Below are positions 1 through 11,525 of a DNA stretch of 64,000 nucleotides, one piece after another. This DNA is from Neodiprion pinetum (Eukaryota; Arthropoda; Insecta; Hymenoptera; Diprionidae): positions 6,862,501-6,926,500 of the forward strand of contig NC_060233.1 in assembly GCF_021155775.2 (NCBI RefSeq). The letters run 5' to 3'. The translations under genes were made by a program, and so were the position numbers. A model generated the notes under the pieces. That model was not told the origin of the DNA and ran no database searches. It saw nothing but the letters and a program-made list of their open reading frames with translations. Every line of letters begins with the position of its first letter. The first letter of the stretch is position 1.

Positions 1-534
1 AGCTCATCTTTGAAAGGATGAGTGGTTAATGAGAAATTTACACGATGTGACGGCGGTGCGACAACCGCTTCAACGACACGTTGCCTCTTTGCCTCTTCCC
101 GCTCAATTTCTGCCACCACTTTCTCGATATCATCCTACAACACACAACAAAACAATTGCTCATTTGTCAGATGCTAAGTGTTATTCTGTTCTAAGTGTGT
201 GAACAATCGTTGAGCAACAAGGAAGGAAGTCTTGAACTATGTTCAAAACTAACGTAAGTTACGACCATTTCTCGATTCTCACATGAATTAATGTAGCACG
301 ATGATTCGATTGGTTAAATTCAGCTGTGGAAATTTTTGAAATATGTGAAGAAATTAAGTTACCGGAACAACCGCTGGTAACGTAATTTGTATTTTTAGCA
401 CTCTACGATGCTAAACTAACCTCTCCGAGTGCAGCCAACTCTTTCTTTTGCTTTGCAGTAAGTTTTTTTTCTGTTTTCATAGCTGTTTTCTCAATACCAC
501 TAACTTTCTTCTTATTTTTGTCTTTTTTACCCAT
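1..534 (-). CDS. KLHDC4: Kelch domain-containing protein 4-like, N-terminal part (runs off left edge)
   Basis: Two exons of a minus-strand gene are visible. Exon 1 (534-421) starts at ATG 534-532 and encodes a lysine-rich 38-residue head beginning MGKKDKNKKK and ending at a clean GT donor (420-419). Exon 2 (134-1) follows an AG acceptor, keeps phase 0 and encodes DDIEKVVAEIEREEAKR..., then PPSHRVNFSLTTHPFKDE, then leaves the window. A basic MGKK head, an acidic helix and a P-R-x-N-x-S-L-x-x-HP-x-KDE stretch just before the first kelch blade match the family start as I know it. The kelch beta-propeller lies outside the window. The family has no well-defined catalytic role; kelch propellers are usually protein-binding. 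The next gene on the same strand ends at 1489. Confidence 0.8.
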
Positions 535-1488
535 TGCTAATCGGTAAATTTAACGAAATCAACAGAAATTCTTGGTAAGATTGACAACTTAACCTAACAC
601 TCCACTATCAACCGGCAAACACGTGTTGAGTGTTCACGAAACATGGTGGTGTTCTGAAATAATAATCGTCTCTGAGTTTCCAGTTGCCACCAATGCTTTC
701 AATCGGGTTAGGAGCGGGAATACCCTGTGATCTCTACTACACAGGAATAACTTTTATCTACGCCGATGCGAAAATTAAATTTTCTCCCGTCTCCGCAAGC
801 GTTGACTGAAGATATAATCCTGTTCGAATTGATGAGGTTATAAATCACGGTATTTCTTCTATTTTCCGTCTGGCTGTATATTACCTGACAGGGTAAGTGC
901 CAATAATCATAATATTCAACATCTCAATTTTAGTTGTAGGGTATTTTGATTCATTCGTTCAACATAATTTTCTGCATATTTTTATTGGCAGATAATTAAA
1001 ATCAGCACAAGAAATGTGACAATTTGTACATTTGAGTTGTAATTGCAAAATTCATAGGTCTGTATGTATGTAACATAATAGTTGACAGAAATAATAATGA
1101 CAGAAATATGTGACAGAATAGCGAAATTAAAATGAAGCTTGTTTGTCTTGCATGGGTCTCGGTGGAAAATATGTGTAAGGAATGGAGAATGATGGACAGC
1201 AATCGAAGCAGACCTTGGCCAGCTGCCATTTGTTGCACAAAACATACGTAGCCGAATATGCCAAATATTGATTACACAAGAATGAGTAGTATAATTAGCA
1301 TTAGGCTGTCTGGCGGTTATCTTAGTCAAAAAGCAGGGTTTTGAAAATTTTGACAAGATGATACGTTGCTTCAGCTGCAGTACTTTCCTCTTTACCACAA
1401 GATTTTATAGTCGCAGTTTCTTGAACGTTTCTCACGATTTGCAATTAAATGTCCTTTATTTTTTGATGTACTTGATTAATATCGTTTG
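535..1488. other. Intergenic spacer between KLHDC4-like start and IFIT-like gene end
   Basis: No supported gene. The right end is the 3' UTR of the minus-strand TPR gene: an AATAAA (read on the minus strand at 1460-1455) lies 29 nt past its stop, so cleavage is expected just below about 1440. The left part should contain the KLHDC4-like promoter and 5' UTR. Open frames on the minus strand between 982 and 1398 have no family resemblance and look like chance. Confidence 0.6.
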
Positions 1489-4400
1489 TCACAAATGCTT
1501 CGGTTGCCTTGTGCCTTCGGAGTAATTTCTTCGATTGATCTGCTGCTGTCTTGAATTGCCACCAGAACTTTGATTATGATAATTTTGGTACATTTCTGAC
1601 CATAGTTGGTTCAAAGTTTGTTCTGAATCACCAGAGATAGAAGATGAAATTTGATCATTCTCAGAACAGAGTTGCAATTTATCTTTCAACATGGCTTTCT
1701 TGTCTGTACTTAGTTTGGTAGCTTCCATCAGTAATGCAAGGCGGATTTTTACTGCCCACGCATAATATACATTCACATTGTTCTGATAAGAAACGAAATA
1801 TGTCTGAAATATGAAAGATTTTGTTGGTACAAACGAAAAAATTAATCATGGTAGTTAAAAAAATTTCGAATAATGCGATACTCATGCGAGTATAATTTCT
1901 ACTATTTTCACGTTATAGTACAAATGGGCATATGTACAGAAAATTGAATTATTATTTCAACTAAATAATGTACGTATATTTCGTATAATATAAATCAACT
2001 CTATACCTTTAGGCTTTTGGCATTTGGATCAATTTGAACAGCGTTGTCCAAGTATGGACTTGCTGACAAAACATCATCCATATGAAACAAATAATACACT
2101 CCAATTTTAATGTTTATTTCTTGAATTTGGGCATCAGGATCTTTGTTGTACTTCGTCAATAACTCCAACATATATGGCAGTGGATTCCAATCAGGTTCAA
2201 CTTTTTTCCTACACTCTATATACTGCCATTCAGCCTGAAAATTTCCTTCCTCTATTGCAGTCGTGTAATAACGAAGAGCGGCCTAAAAGTTTAATTAAAA
2301 ACTGTTCAGTTTATTTCAGTAGTTTTCATATACTGTCTGTGATATTTCAATTCATTGTAATCTCAACTATTCATTAATCAAATGAAAATTGCACTAATAT
2401 TTCTGTTCATGTCAACCAGGTAACATTAATCAAAAGTAGTTATAAACTGAATATCAACAAATTGACAACATTGTGTATAATTTATCAGTCATTACCTTAA
2501 AGTCTCGATTGCATTTTTCCTCGTATATAGCCATGTAATGTGCATATTTCGGAGAATCGGGCATCCTTTCAGCTACATAATCCAGACAACTCTTTGCCAA
2601 ACTACAATCCTTCGCTCGTACAAGTCCTAGAGCTAATTGTAATTGCACCTTACAACAAGTTCGTTCACCAGCAGCAACTTGCTTATACATTCTATTAGCC
2701 TCTTCAGTGTTTTTAGACTCTCGATACATTCGGGCCAAATATACACCAAACAAAGCGTTCTTAGAAAGTTCGTAAGCCTTCTGAAAACCAAATGATTCAT
2801 GTTCATCTGGCAGGCTATCAGTCGAACAATTCCTCTTTCTTAAGGTTCGGCAATTTTTCCCGACCAAAAAGTGCCATTTGCCATTACTGGGCTCATGCTG
2901 GACAGCCTCTTGTGCAAATTTGATTGCCATGGAATTATCAGTGACGTTGTACAGTGACCAGGCTAAACATTGGCACCCGGACAACATGGCTAATTCCGTT
3001 TCATTCATGTCCTTAATATTGCATATTTCTTTCAGCAGTTCGTCTGCCTGTGTCAGCTGCCCCATCTGTTGAAGCACATAGTACTTTGTTCCAAATAAAA
3101 TGTGTTTCAGGACACGTTCCACGCTTTCCAGTGTTTTCCTGATTTTCATTATTATAATATTGTTAGATCAGTGAAACAAGATGAATAATTCAATGTAAAA
3201 TTTGATCAGTACTTTCAGTATAAGTACAAATTAGAATAGTATTCCATTACATTTTTATAAAATTCGTGTATTCAGATTGAGTTTTACACTTGAATTTCTC
3301 TCAAGAGAGCATATATTGTTCAGAAAAATCAAGCTTCTTGATTATCAAACTTAAGCCATTTAGTTTTTCTCGTTACATTGTGGTATCAAACTAACGTTAT
3401 GGAAAAACGTTTATAGTAAATAATATCAAGAACCTTTGTTTAATTTCAAGAAAACTATTTTCAGCGCCCTTGATGCATTCTATAGCGGCTTGCGGATTCT
3501 CGTTCGATACATTCTCATAGGCCAGCATGAGATGGTAAATTAATACAAATTCTGGAAACTGATCTTGGGTGTCAGTAACATCTTCAAAACGAGACTTATC
3601 GTTTAATAATCGTACTCGAATTTCCATGATTTTCCCCATATCCCAAGTGAATGGACAGCTGAGTTTTGTCATAGATTTTCCGTCAACGTCAAAAGTTTTC
3701 GACGATGCAGGTGAAACCTCTGAAAAATAGGTGTACATTTAAACTATACATGGGTACCTTCTTTATGCTTAAGTCGAAAGCACTTGAATTTCTACTTTCA
3801 GATATGATTCAAATTTGTTTTCCTACCCGTGCATTGAAAGTTCGAACCCTTCACATTCCCGAAACCATTTTCCCGAATCGTTGTTTCACTCAACCTGTTG
3901 TAACACCGAATCGTCATTTTCCTGCAGTTTCCCAACAAATGAAATTCCCGGATTGTCGTATTGCCGATCTACTGAATTCCTCAGGTCTGCGGGGAATCGG
4001 GCAGGTCAGGAACATAACAATGCGGGAATTTGCTAGGTCGGGAAAGTGTCGATTCGAGAATTCTATCCGTCGGAAAATTGGTGGTTCGGGGTTATTACGA
4101 ATACGGAGAAACGCCGATTCGGGAATTCACTAGGTCGGGAAAATAGTGGTTCGAAAACGTGACGGTTTCGGGAAAACGGTTTCGGAAACGGGGCACTTTA
4201 TGCAAGCTCCACAGGCTTCGTAAGTGAAACTTTCCAAGTAGTCTGGTCGAGAAGTGAGTTCACTGAGAAAAATCGTTAGAATGGTCTTAAAAATATGGCG
4301 ATTGGTGCATTGGATTCAGAATTTAAAATGATGAAACCGGTATTTTTTAATTAATCCGCCATTAAAAATTTCAATAGTTATAAACAAAAAACGAAAAGAA

Positions 4401-6506
4401 AAAAAGGGAGTCTCCGTTTTATAGCTATAATTTCAAAAATATAAAAGATAAATGAATTTTGAGAAAAGATCCTAAAAGAGGAGGAAATTTCCGATGAAAA
4501 AGTCCATACTCCCGGAATTCTAGCTTTATTATTTATAATTTTAATTTAACGTTGAAAATAGGACTCCGCGCGGCCGTTTCGGTGCCTAGGCGTCACCGCC
4601 TAGCGAAGCATGCAACACGAAACAATTTTTTTATAACATTCAGTATTAATTTAAAAATTTGAATAAATTATAGTGTTATCTAGACACTTGAAGGAATGTA
4701 GTTTTACCAGAAAAAAATTTTTAACCCGATTTTCGTTTAAGTTATTTCATTGTTAATTAACTCATTTTTCGTAGACTTGACTTTTCATAAAATCACTTGT
4801 AAAAGTTTAAAAAATGGGTCTATAAATTTTTTTTCTTTTGTGAGCTCTTCTTATATGAATAATAAACAAGATTCAGTGGTAAAAGTTTATAAAAGTTTTT
4901 TCATTTGTTTATAATGATTTTTCAAATTTATCAAAAATGGAAAAATCCGGCCAATGTTATGAAAAAAATTTTTTTTCATAAATCTTGAATTTTGGTTGTT
5001 TTTAAATTAATATGTTGCGTTTATTAGCTTGGCTGAAAATTTTTTAACGTGTATTGTTTAAAAATTTATTATAAACAAATAGACAAGTTGAATATTTTTG
5101 AAAAATTTTTTTTGGTCATTTTATTGTTGTAGTGAAATAATGATTTTAAAAAAAAAAATTTTTTCTTAAAAAAATTATTTAATTGTTTATAACTGTTTTT
5201 TTCATTTATCCACCATTTAAATTATTTATTAAGAAATAATTTTTTTTCTAAAAATCATCATTTACAATTGTTAATATAATTATGAAAAAATTTTTTTTTT
5301 CTATTTGAATTTTAATTGTTTATTTTATAAACAATTTGTTATAAACAAATTTCTATTTTCATTTTATTTTTTTTTCGTTGCTTTAAAAAATTAAAAATAC
5401 AGCCATGTGCATCAGAGTTGTAAAAAAAATTTTTTGGGGTAAAGTATTTTAAAATTCAATAATAAATAGAGAAAAATTTTTTTTTACAACTCTGATGCAC
5501 ATGGCTGTATTTGTAATTTTTTAAAGCAACGAAAAAAAAATAAAATGAAAATATAAATTTGTTTATAACAAATTGTTTATAAAATAAACAATGAAAATTC
5601 AGATAGAAAAAAAAAATTTTTTCATAATTATATTAACAATTGTAAATGATGATTTTTAGAAAAAAAATTATTCCTTAATAAATAATTTAAATGGTGGATA
5701 AATGAAAAAAACAGTTATAAACAATTAAATAATTTTTTTAAGAAAAAATTTTTTTTTTTAAATCATTATTTCACTACGAGATATTTTGTACAAAGTTATA
5801 CTCCAATCTAATGTATAGGAACTAGGCGTGCGCGTTATTTCGGTATACCGAATTTTTTTCGGTATCTCATTCCTCGAAATGTATCCGTATGGGAACCTTC
5901 TGTCAATACCGATACCGAAATATCGAAATTTTGCTAAATACCGAAGTACCGAAATTTCTGATAATCTAAATACTACTTAGATTAAATACTAAATTTTCTT
6001 GGGAACTTGGACAGAATTGATAAGATTCAACTTATCAAAGAATCTTATCTGATAAGTTGAATCTTGTCAATTCTGTCCAAGTTCCCAAGAAAATTTAGTA
6101 TTTATTACATTTAACATGGATGAGAACCAAGATTTGAACTACTTAGATTATTGGTATTTACACAGTTCAATACAGATTTTTCTTAGTCTTTTTCCGACGA
6201 TATTTGCAGATTAAAGTCTATCGAAATTTCGGTACTACGGTATTTACGGAAATTTTGATATTTCGATTAACCGAAACTACCGAATATGAAACCCGTAACG
6301 AAAATTAGTATCTAATTTCCAATACCGCGCACTCCTAATAGGAACTGACAAGAAATATGCGAAACTTATCCATGTCATTTTTTGTACAAAAATTTATTGT
6401 TTCGAGTTATCCTCTTTTGACACCTTGCTACGGAATTATCAATCTTGACTTTAATATGGAAAAATTATAAAATACCTGTCTCTTTATTGGTCGCTATGGA
6501 GCTCAT
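1489..6506 (-). CDS. TPR protein, IFIT-like (five exons, about 516 aa)
   Basis: The model is 6506-6476, 3719-3434, 3138-2496, 2282-2007 and 1803-1489. All junctions are GT-AG, phases agree, and the stop is TGA 1491-1489. I chose ATG 6506-6504 (MSSIATNKET) because it joins in phase to EVSPASSKTFDV. The frame is also open upstream to about 6580, so an earlier exon is possible. The first third contains KLSCPFTWDMGK followed by HLMLAYENV and AAIECIKGAENSFLE, which resembles the N terminus of IFIT proteins (L-x-C-x-FTW, then a helical LLAY...EAL-x-x-LKEAE segment). The rest is helical repeat, with TPR-like segments at AKSCLDYVAERMPDSPKYAHYMA and SPYLDNAVQIDPNAKSLK. Vertebrate IFITs of about 470-490 residues bind RNA; RNA binding here is inference only. 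Intron 1 (6475-3720) is packed with transposon DNA, yet the reading frame is intact. The alternative reading is a generic TPR protein. Confidence 0.8.
3830..4200. repeat. Degenerate MITE-like block with repeated CGGGAA words, in intron 1 of the TPR gene
   Basis: About 370 bp are built from many copies of CGGGAAW/TTCCCG words. The two ends are roughly inverted: the left end has CCCGAAACCATTTTCCCGAA and the right end has GGTTTCGGGAAAACGG. ORFs crossing it are low-complexity by-products. It is probably an old non-autonomous DNA element. No target duplication was identified. Confidence 0.35.
4560..5128. other. AT-rich intronic DNA with a short GC hairpin
   Basis: Between 4563 and 4612 there is a GC-rich patch with a small inverted pair around a CTAGGCG / CGCCTAG hairpin, in otherwise very AT-rich sequence. 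Words such as TTTATAAAAG and TTGTTTATAA recur and also occur in the adjacent palindrome, so the whole stretch may be one element. No gene seen. Confidence 0.3.
5129..5778. repeat. Large palindrome (about 300-bp arms, 47-bp spacer)
   Basis: The arm at 5129-5429 reads back almost perfectly at 5477-5778. It begins GTAGTGAAATAATGATTT on the left and ends AAATCATTATTTCACTAC on the right. The arm ends next to the loop carry CATGTGCATCAGAGTTGT and its complement. Only a few substitutions separate the arms. It is a foldback or MITE-type element with no coding capacity. It sits within intron 1 of the TPR gene, so a primary transcript would form a long hairpin. Confidence 0.8.
5824..6337. mobile_element. 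Non-autonomous hAT-superfamily element with intact 8-bp TSD
   Basis: Terminal inverted repeats are TAGGCGTGCGCG at 5824-5835 and CGCGCACTCCTA at 6326-6337, with one mismatch. They are flanked by the same 8-bp target duplication ATAGGAAC at 5816-5823 and 6338-6345. An 8-bp duplication with TAGG-type termini is diagnostic of hAT. The 514-bp body has no ORF and is rich in inverted CGGTAT/ATACCG words. Its centre carries a near-perfect hairpin (5987-6037 against 6050-6100). It lies in intron 1 of the TPR gene, 138 bp from the exon 1 donor. Confidence 0.85.
5987..6100. repeat. 51-bp-arm hairpin inside the hAT element
   Basis: The arms 5987-6037 and 6050-6100 are complementary with one mismatch, around a 12-nt loop. 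The stem includes TTCTTGGGAACTTGGACAG and its complement. Confidence 0.85.
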
Positions 6507-6580
6507 GATGATATCGTTGTAAAAATTCAGCGCAACTTTATCGGGTGGCCACGCGAGTATTTCGAAATACGTCTGATGGA

Positions 6581-8553
6581 CTCCGAAGATTGAATGTTAA
6601 TGGAGAAAAATGTCCTTTTATATGCAGGCATGCTGATTGGGAGGCATATCACTAGTGGTTCCCCTTTCCGTATTGTATCGGCTTGTGGAGGGGTGGCGGG
6701 ATTCCCCTGCTTATACGAGATCCTCGACACGCTTTCTGTGAATCATAGAGCTTGTGCTTGGTAATGATGTGTGATTTGAATCTTTTTCGGTAAAGGTTGA
6801 GAATATTTATTTATGCTATGCTTTTGTGAAATACTTTTTTATATAAGGTGACACATGCTTACATTTTTAATCCTGGAAGGTATTTTTTTGGGTAATGGCC
6901 ACATTTTTAATGTACTTGGCGAAAGGTTTTTGCGCCAGAGGTGCTTTTTGGGAGGATCATAGTTACAATTGAAAAAGAAAGTCGCCTCGATAATTTTTTT
7001 GATATATTGAATACAGAAATGATTGACTGGATTTTTTTAATTTCAACATGCTATACGAAATTTCGGAATTATGAATATTTGTAGTTTCAACGTCGGAAAA
7101 TTAAAACTATTATTGATTGCTTCTAGTTTGTAAAAGAAAAAAAACCATGTATCAGAGAAAGTCTATAATCACGCAAACTTTGCATTATACAGCAGTGAAT
7201 GAAATCTCATTAAAAGGAATTCAACTTCGAAAATCTGAAAATCATGTTACGGTTATTTAGCGAGCATGTCAATTTGCAAATTTGTGCTTTCAGTAGATGA
7301 AGTGTCGCGCAAGCAATAATTGAACTCAGCATACAGACACAATATTTGTTTAGACAAAGGGAAAAAAAGAAACGGAATTCGTGCTATGAAGATTTAAAGT
7401 TTCAAATATTGATTACGGTTTATCAAAGATACTAATGCATAGATTCGTAGATACTTTTTAAACATAGCGCAACTGAAATCTTATATTCATCTTTCAAGTT
7501 TGGTTTCTGAACTAGTCTAATTTTCGTTTGAAAGAGCGTCTAGATTAAGTTTAAAGAAGCTAATATTTCGAGTTTTTGGACTCAAAGTGTAAATCTTAAC
7601 TCTCAATTCGCAGTTTTGCTCCGGTTCGACGTTGTAAAATTTTTGGGTACCTGATATCGTTTTTTTCAGGCGCTGTTTCTTAATATCGTTCACTTTTAAA
7701 AATCAGAGAAATATTAAGAAAACATCGGTTGGTTTCGACGATTTGAATTTCTTGCAAATTGAATTCGACGCAAGACGCTAATTTGTTTTATGCACTTTTG
7801 AATCGTGTAATGCTTGGTTGAAAGGGTGTTGCAACAACGATCTGTAAATATTACTGGACTTATTGTTGATAATAATTTAGATCACTAAACGAGTCATATT
7901 GAATAGATGGCTGAATACGACATAAGCAAAGCAGAAAATCTCGAGCGGACACGGCGTCGGACGTTCTGAGAGAACGGCACGCTATCAAGGTTTGTAATCA
8001 ATGCAATGTTTGTCTTAAGTGACTTTTTCGTTCATTGCTACATGTAAAGTTTGAGCGATTATGAATTCTCTCTGGAAGCATAGTTTTCCTTCTCTATGAC
8101 ACTGTTTACAAATTAGAATCTGTTACCGGATAGAGGTATTGGTATTGACGAGCGGCTTACAATACGCTTCTATACCCATCCAAGACGTTTTTTTGGGCTT
8201 CTTTGGGTTCGTTCTTGACGGTGCCTTCGCCTCGGGGAAAGGATGAGGAAGCAAGCAAAAAATCAAACGGAGAAAAGGTTTAATTGAATGTGTAGATGAT
8301 TTATTGGACTAATGAGGAGTGTGAATGTTTTGAACGAAGTGGATTTTGGTATGGATGAAATTGGGATTTGATATTAGAAGTTGAGTTACTTGGACGTGGG
8401 AATAGAAGTTGATATTCAATACCAGAAAAAAAATGTTGGTGGCGATTTTATTTTTTACTTGTAAGTATGATGTGGAACGACTTTCACGTCTATTTCTGAA
8501 CATCCGCTGATTAGATTACAGCGAGTAAGACCATGAGATTTCATATTATGTAT
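6581..8553. other. Region without a supported gene, upstream of the TPR gene
   Basis: This should contain the promoter and 5' UTR of the minus-strand TPR gene near its left end. No ORF here resembles a known family. On the minus strand, 8240-8150 encodes a short basic serine/arginine-rich tail ending in a stop, the kind of sequence often left by retroelements, but it is too short to assign. Confidence 0.4.
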
Positions 8554-8849
8554 TGTGACGTGGATTTTTACCGCTCTTCGGTCACTCGGAGAAAATGACC
8601 GAGAACTTACCTCGTACACAATAAATCGGCGTCCACGATGTACCCTGGACTTAAAACAATATCGCGAAATTTGTTGGGCGCCTGGCGTGATTAACACGCC
8701 TCGAAATCGGTAATGCGAAATACCGCGACCATATACTCGATAGCTCAGTACCGCGGAGAGGGGAGGGGTAATTTTTGGGTAGAGAGAGATGTAACACAAG
8801 TAAGCCAACGCGTGGTTTGGCCAAATCACTATAAAATTCCAATAATATA
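8554..8849 (+). mobile_element. Possible LTR fragment (starts TGTGACGTGG), interrupted by an inverted-repeat element
   Basis: The segment opens with TGTGACGTGGATTTTTACCG, a start typical of Ty3/gypsy-type LTRs. It is GC-richer than its surroundings and carries a polyadenylation-like AATAAA at about 8620. The inverted-repeat element starting at 8850 cuts it off, and similar GC-rich, repeat-like DNA resumes at 10696. No second LTR, primer site or polyprotein was found, so this is a solo or broken LTR at best. Confidence 0.3.
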
Positions 8850-10695
8850 CTTCTCGCAAAAATTAAGGGAACAACAAAATTTTCGCAATTTTTTGGTGAT
8901 TTTCAACAGGCTGTATTTCAGTGAAAAATGGTCGTGCAAGAAATAAAAAAACAAAGCTTTTGAAGCTTGAAGACTCTAGTTTTTGAATTTTTTGGTTAAA
9001 AATTTTTCGAAGCACTATTAGCCATGCAATCCTTGGATAAAGCACGAAGAAAAAATTTTCAAAATTTTTTACGTTTCTTCTTTCGCTCTACGGGCATGGA
9101 AAAATTTTTCCGAGCTAAACCAATGCATAGGTCGCATAGCCTGTTTATTCAGCTTCAAGATGCTTTTTTTTAAACCTCGATACGACCATTTGTCTTCGAG
9201 ATATCGAATTTTGAATGCCAAAGGATCCTTTTTCACTCAACTGCCGATATCTCTGGAACTACTGGTCGCACAGCGAGCCGAAGGGCAGTTTCTTTTTCTG
9301 CAGAAAATTTCCTACAAAAATCTGTCAAGGTTAATGTCAAAAAAATTTTTTTTCCACCTGTAGCGTTAACGTGAAAAAAGAGCAAAAAAATGCCATTTTG
9401 CCTTTTTTTGGATAATTGACTGTATCTTCGTCAATATTGGGAGGAAAGCTTAGGTTAGAAGAAAATTTTACAGCCTAATGTACCCCAAAGGTCCCCCTAA
9501 ATCGGTAGATCGATCGGTTCAGCGGTTTTCCTGGACCGATTGATTGAAATTTTGAAAAAATTAAGGGAACAAGGTTTTTGGTTCTTAAAGAATTTTTGGA
9601 TAATCGACTGTATCTTCGTCAATATTGGGGGGAAAGCTTAGGTTAGAAGAAAATTTTGCAGCCTAATGTACCCCAAAGGTCCCCCTAAATCGGTAGATTG
9701 ATCGGTTTAGCGGTTTTCCTGGACCGATTGATTGAAATTTTGAAAAAATTAAGGGAACAAGGTTTTTGGTTCTTAAAGAATTTTTGGATAATCGACTGTA
9801 TCTTCGTCAATATTGGGGGGAAAGCTTAGGTTAGAAGAAAATTTTGCAGCCTAATGTACCCCAAAGGTCCCCCTAAATCGGTAGATTGATCGGTTTAGCG
9901 GTTTTCCTGGACCGATTGATTGAAATTTTAAAAAAATCAAGGGAACAAGGTTTTTGTTTCTTAAGGAACCTTGTTCTCTTAATTTTGTCAAAATTTCAAT
10001 CAATCGGTCCAGGAAAACCGCTGAACCGATCGATCTACCGATTTGGGGGGACCTTTGGGGTACATTAGGCTGTAAAATTTTCTTCTAACCTAAGCTTTCC
10101 CCCCAATATTGACGAAGATACAGTCAATTATCCAAAAAAAGGCAAAATGGCATTTTTTTGCTCTTTTTTCACGTTAACGCTACAGGTGGAAAAAAATTTT
10201 TTTTGACATCAACCTTGACAGATTTTTGTAGGAAATTTTCTGCAGAAAAAGAAACTGCCCTTCGGCTCGCTGTGCGACCAGTAGTTCCAGAGATATCAGC
10301 AGTTGAGTGAAAAAGGATGCTTTGGCATTCAAAATTCGATATCTCGAAGACAAATGGTCGTATCGAGGTTTAAAAAAAAGCATCTTGAAGCTGAATAAAC
10401 AGGCTATGCGACCTATGCATTGGTTTAGCTCGGAAAAATTTTTCCATGCCCGTAGAGCGAAAGAAAAAACGTAAAAAATTTTGAAAATTTTTTCTTCGTG
10501 CTTTATCCAAGGATTGCATGGCTAATAGTGCTTCGAAAAATTTTTAACCAAAAAATTCAAAAACTAGAGTCTTCAAGCTTCAAAAGCTTTGTTTTTTTAT
10601 TTCTTGCACGACCATTTTTCACTGAAATACAGCCTGTTGAAAATCACCAAAAAATTTCGAAAATTTCGTTGTTCCCTTAATTTTTGCGAGAAGTG
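8850..10695. mobile_element. Long-inverted-repeat (foldback) DNA element, 1.85 kb
   Basis: The ends are CTTCTCGCAAAAATTAAGGG at 8850 and its complement ending at about 10693, flanked by TATA on both sides. The right arm (about 9965-10695) mirrors the left arm (8850 to about 9577) almost base for base. Each arm contains a matching 67-codon open frame (9160-9363 plus, 10180-10383 minus), a consequence of the mirror symmetry rather than a gene. The left side then carries extra direct copies of a 188-bp unit (see next entry). The terminal motif AAAATTAAGGGAACAA also occurs inside each unit. No transposase is visible. I cannot assign a superfamily. Confidence 0.75.
9409..9964 (+). repeat. 188-bp direct tandem repeat inside the inverted-repeat element (about three copies)
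   Basis: GACTGTATCTTCGTCAATAT recurs at about 9415, 9604 and 9792, spaced 188-189 bp. Each unit ends with GGGAACAAGGTTTTT. One inverted copy lies at about 9965-10135. Copies 2 and 3 are virtually identical to each other and slightly different from copy 1, which suggests recent local amplification. Confidence 0.85.
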
Positions 10696-11525
10696 TATAT
10701 TTCTCGTCAGCGATATTACAAAAAAAATAAAAATAAAAATAATCATACGACTGCGCAAGTCGTCCTTCGCGATTCCAAATACAAAGGTTTAAATTTAATC
10801 CAAAAGAAATAAGAAAGGGAGAAACAAACCAAATAATAAAAAAAAATGAATAAATCTAGGAGACCTCTACGGCCTACGTGCGCTAGTCGCCGTCTTAATA
10901 ATACCCTAACTCGCAAAAACCAAAAACAAAATCGGACTCGATGCGCTGCCCGCGATCGGCCTCAACTACGACGCTACTCGTCACTTAATTATAAACCGCT
11001 AAACAAAAACGTAATCTAGATCATACTCGACGCGCTAATCGCAATTGTGATTAAATCTAGCTGATATCTTATTTCTACGGGCGCTAGTCGCCACCTTGCT
11101 GATGCACAATAATTCATAAACTAAATCAAAAAGACGTGACTCGACGCGCTAATCGCGACCAGATTAATCACTCTAGGAAGCTTTTCTAATCGCGCGAGTG
11201 TATAGCGTATTATGACGCATCCGAGCTCCAGTCGTAGTCCCTACTTCCCCAAAATTCACCACCCTTTTTACGTACGCAGACTCGACGAGACCCTGTGCAG
11301 CGGAATTTGGCCGCACTCAATTTCACTCCGAAATTGTTCCCCACTCGAAACCGTGACTCGACGCGAGACTTTACAGGGATCCCCTTGACTCTACACGTTA
11401 TCGCGAAACTCAGGCTACGGTCATCCTCAAGGAGATCGGCAAACAGATTTCGAGCGCTACTCTAACTCTAAGATTACGTGGGCCGACCGTTTATCAGTGT
11501 GCCAATTTAACTTTTTGCGATTTTT
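10696..11525. repeat. GC-rich degenerate repeat region abutting the satellite
   Basis: The word ACTCGACGCGCTAATCGC (or close variants) recurs at about 10936, 11025 and 11139, with a partial copy near 11350. GCGCTAGTCGCC recurs at about 10880 and 11081. Spacing is irregular, 90-115 bp. The region is CpG-rich and has no gene. It may be the continuation of the LTR-like segment that starts at 8554. It meets the 341-bp satellite abruptly at about 11526. Confidence 0.45.

Noticed and set aside
9160..10383. Paired 67-codon ORFs in the inverted-repeat element
   Set aside because: They are the same arm sequence read twice; no domain, no start context, no splice sites.
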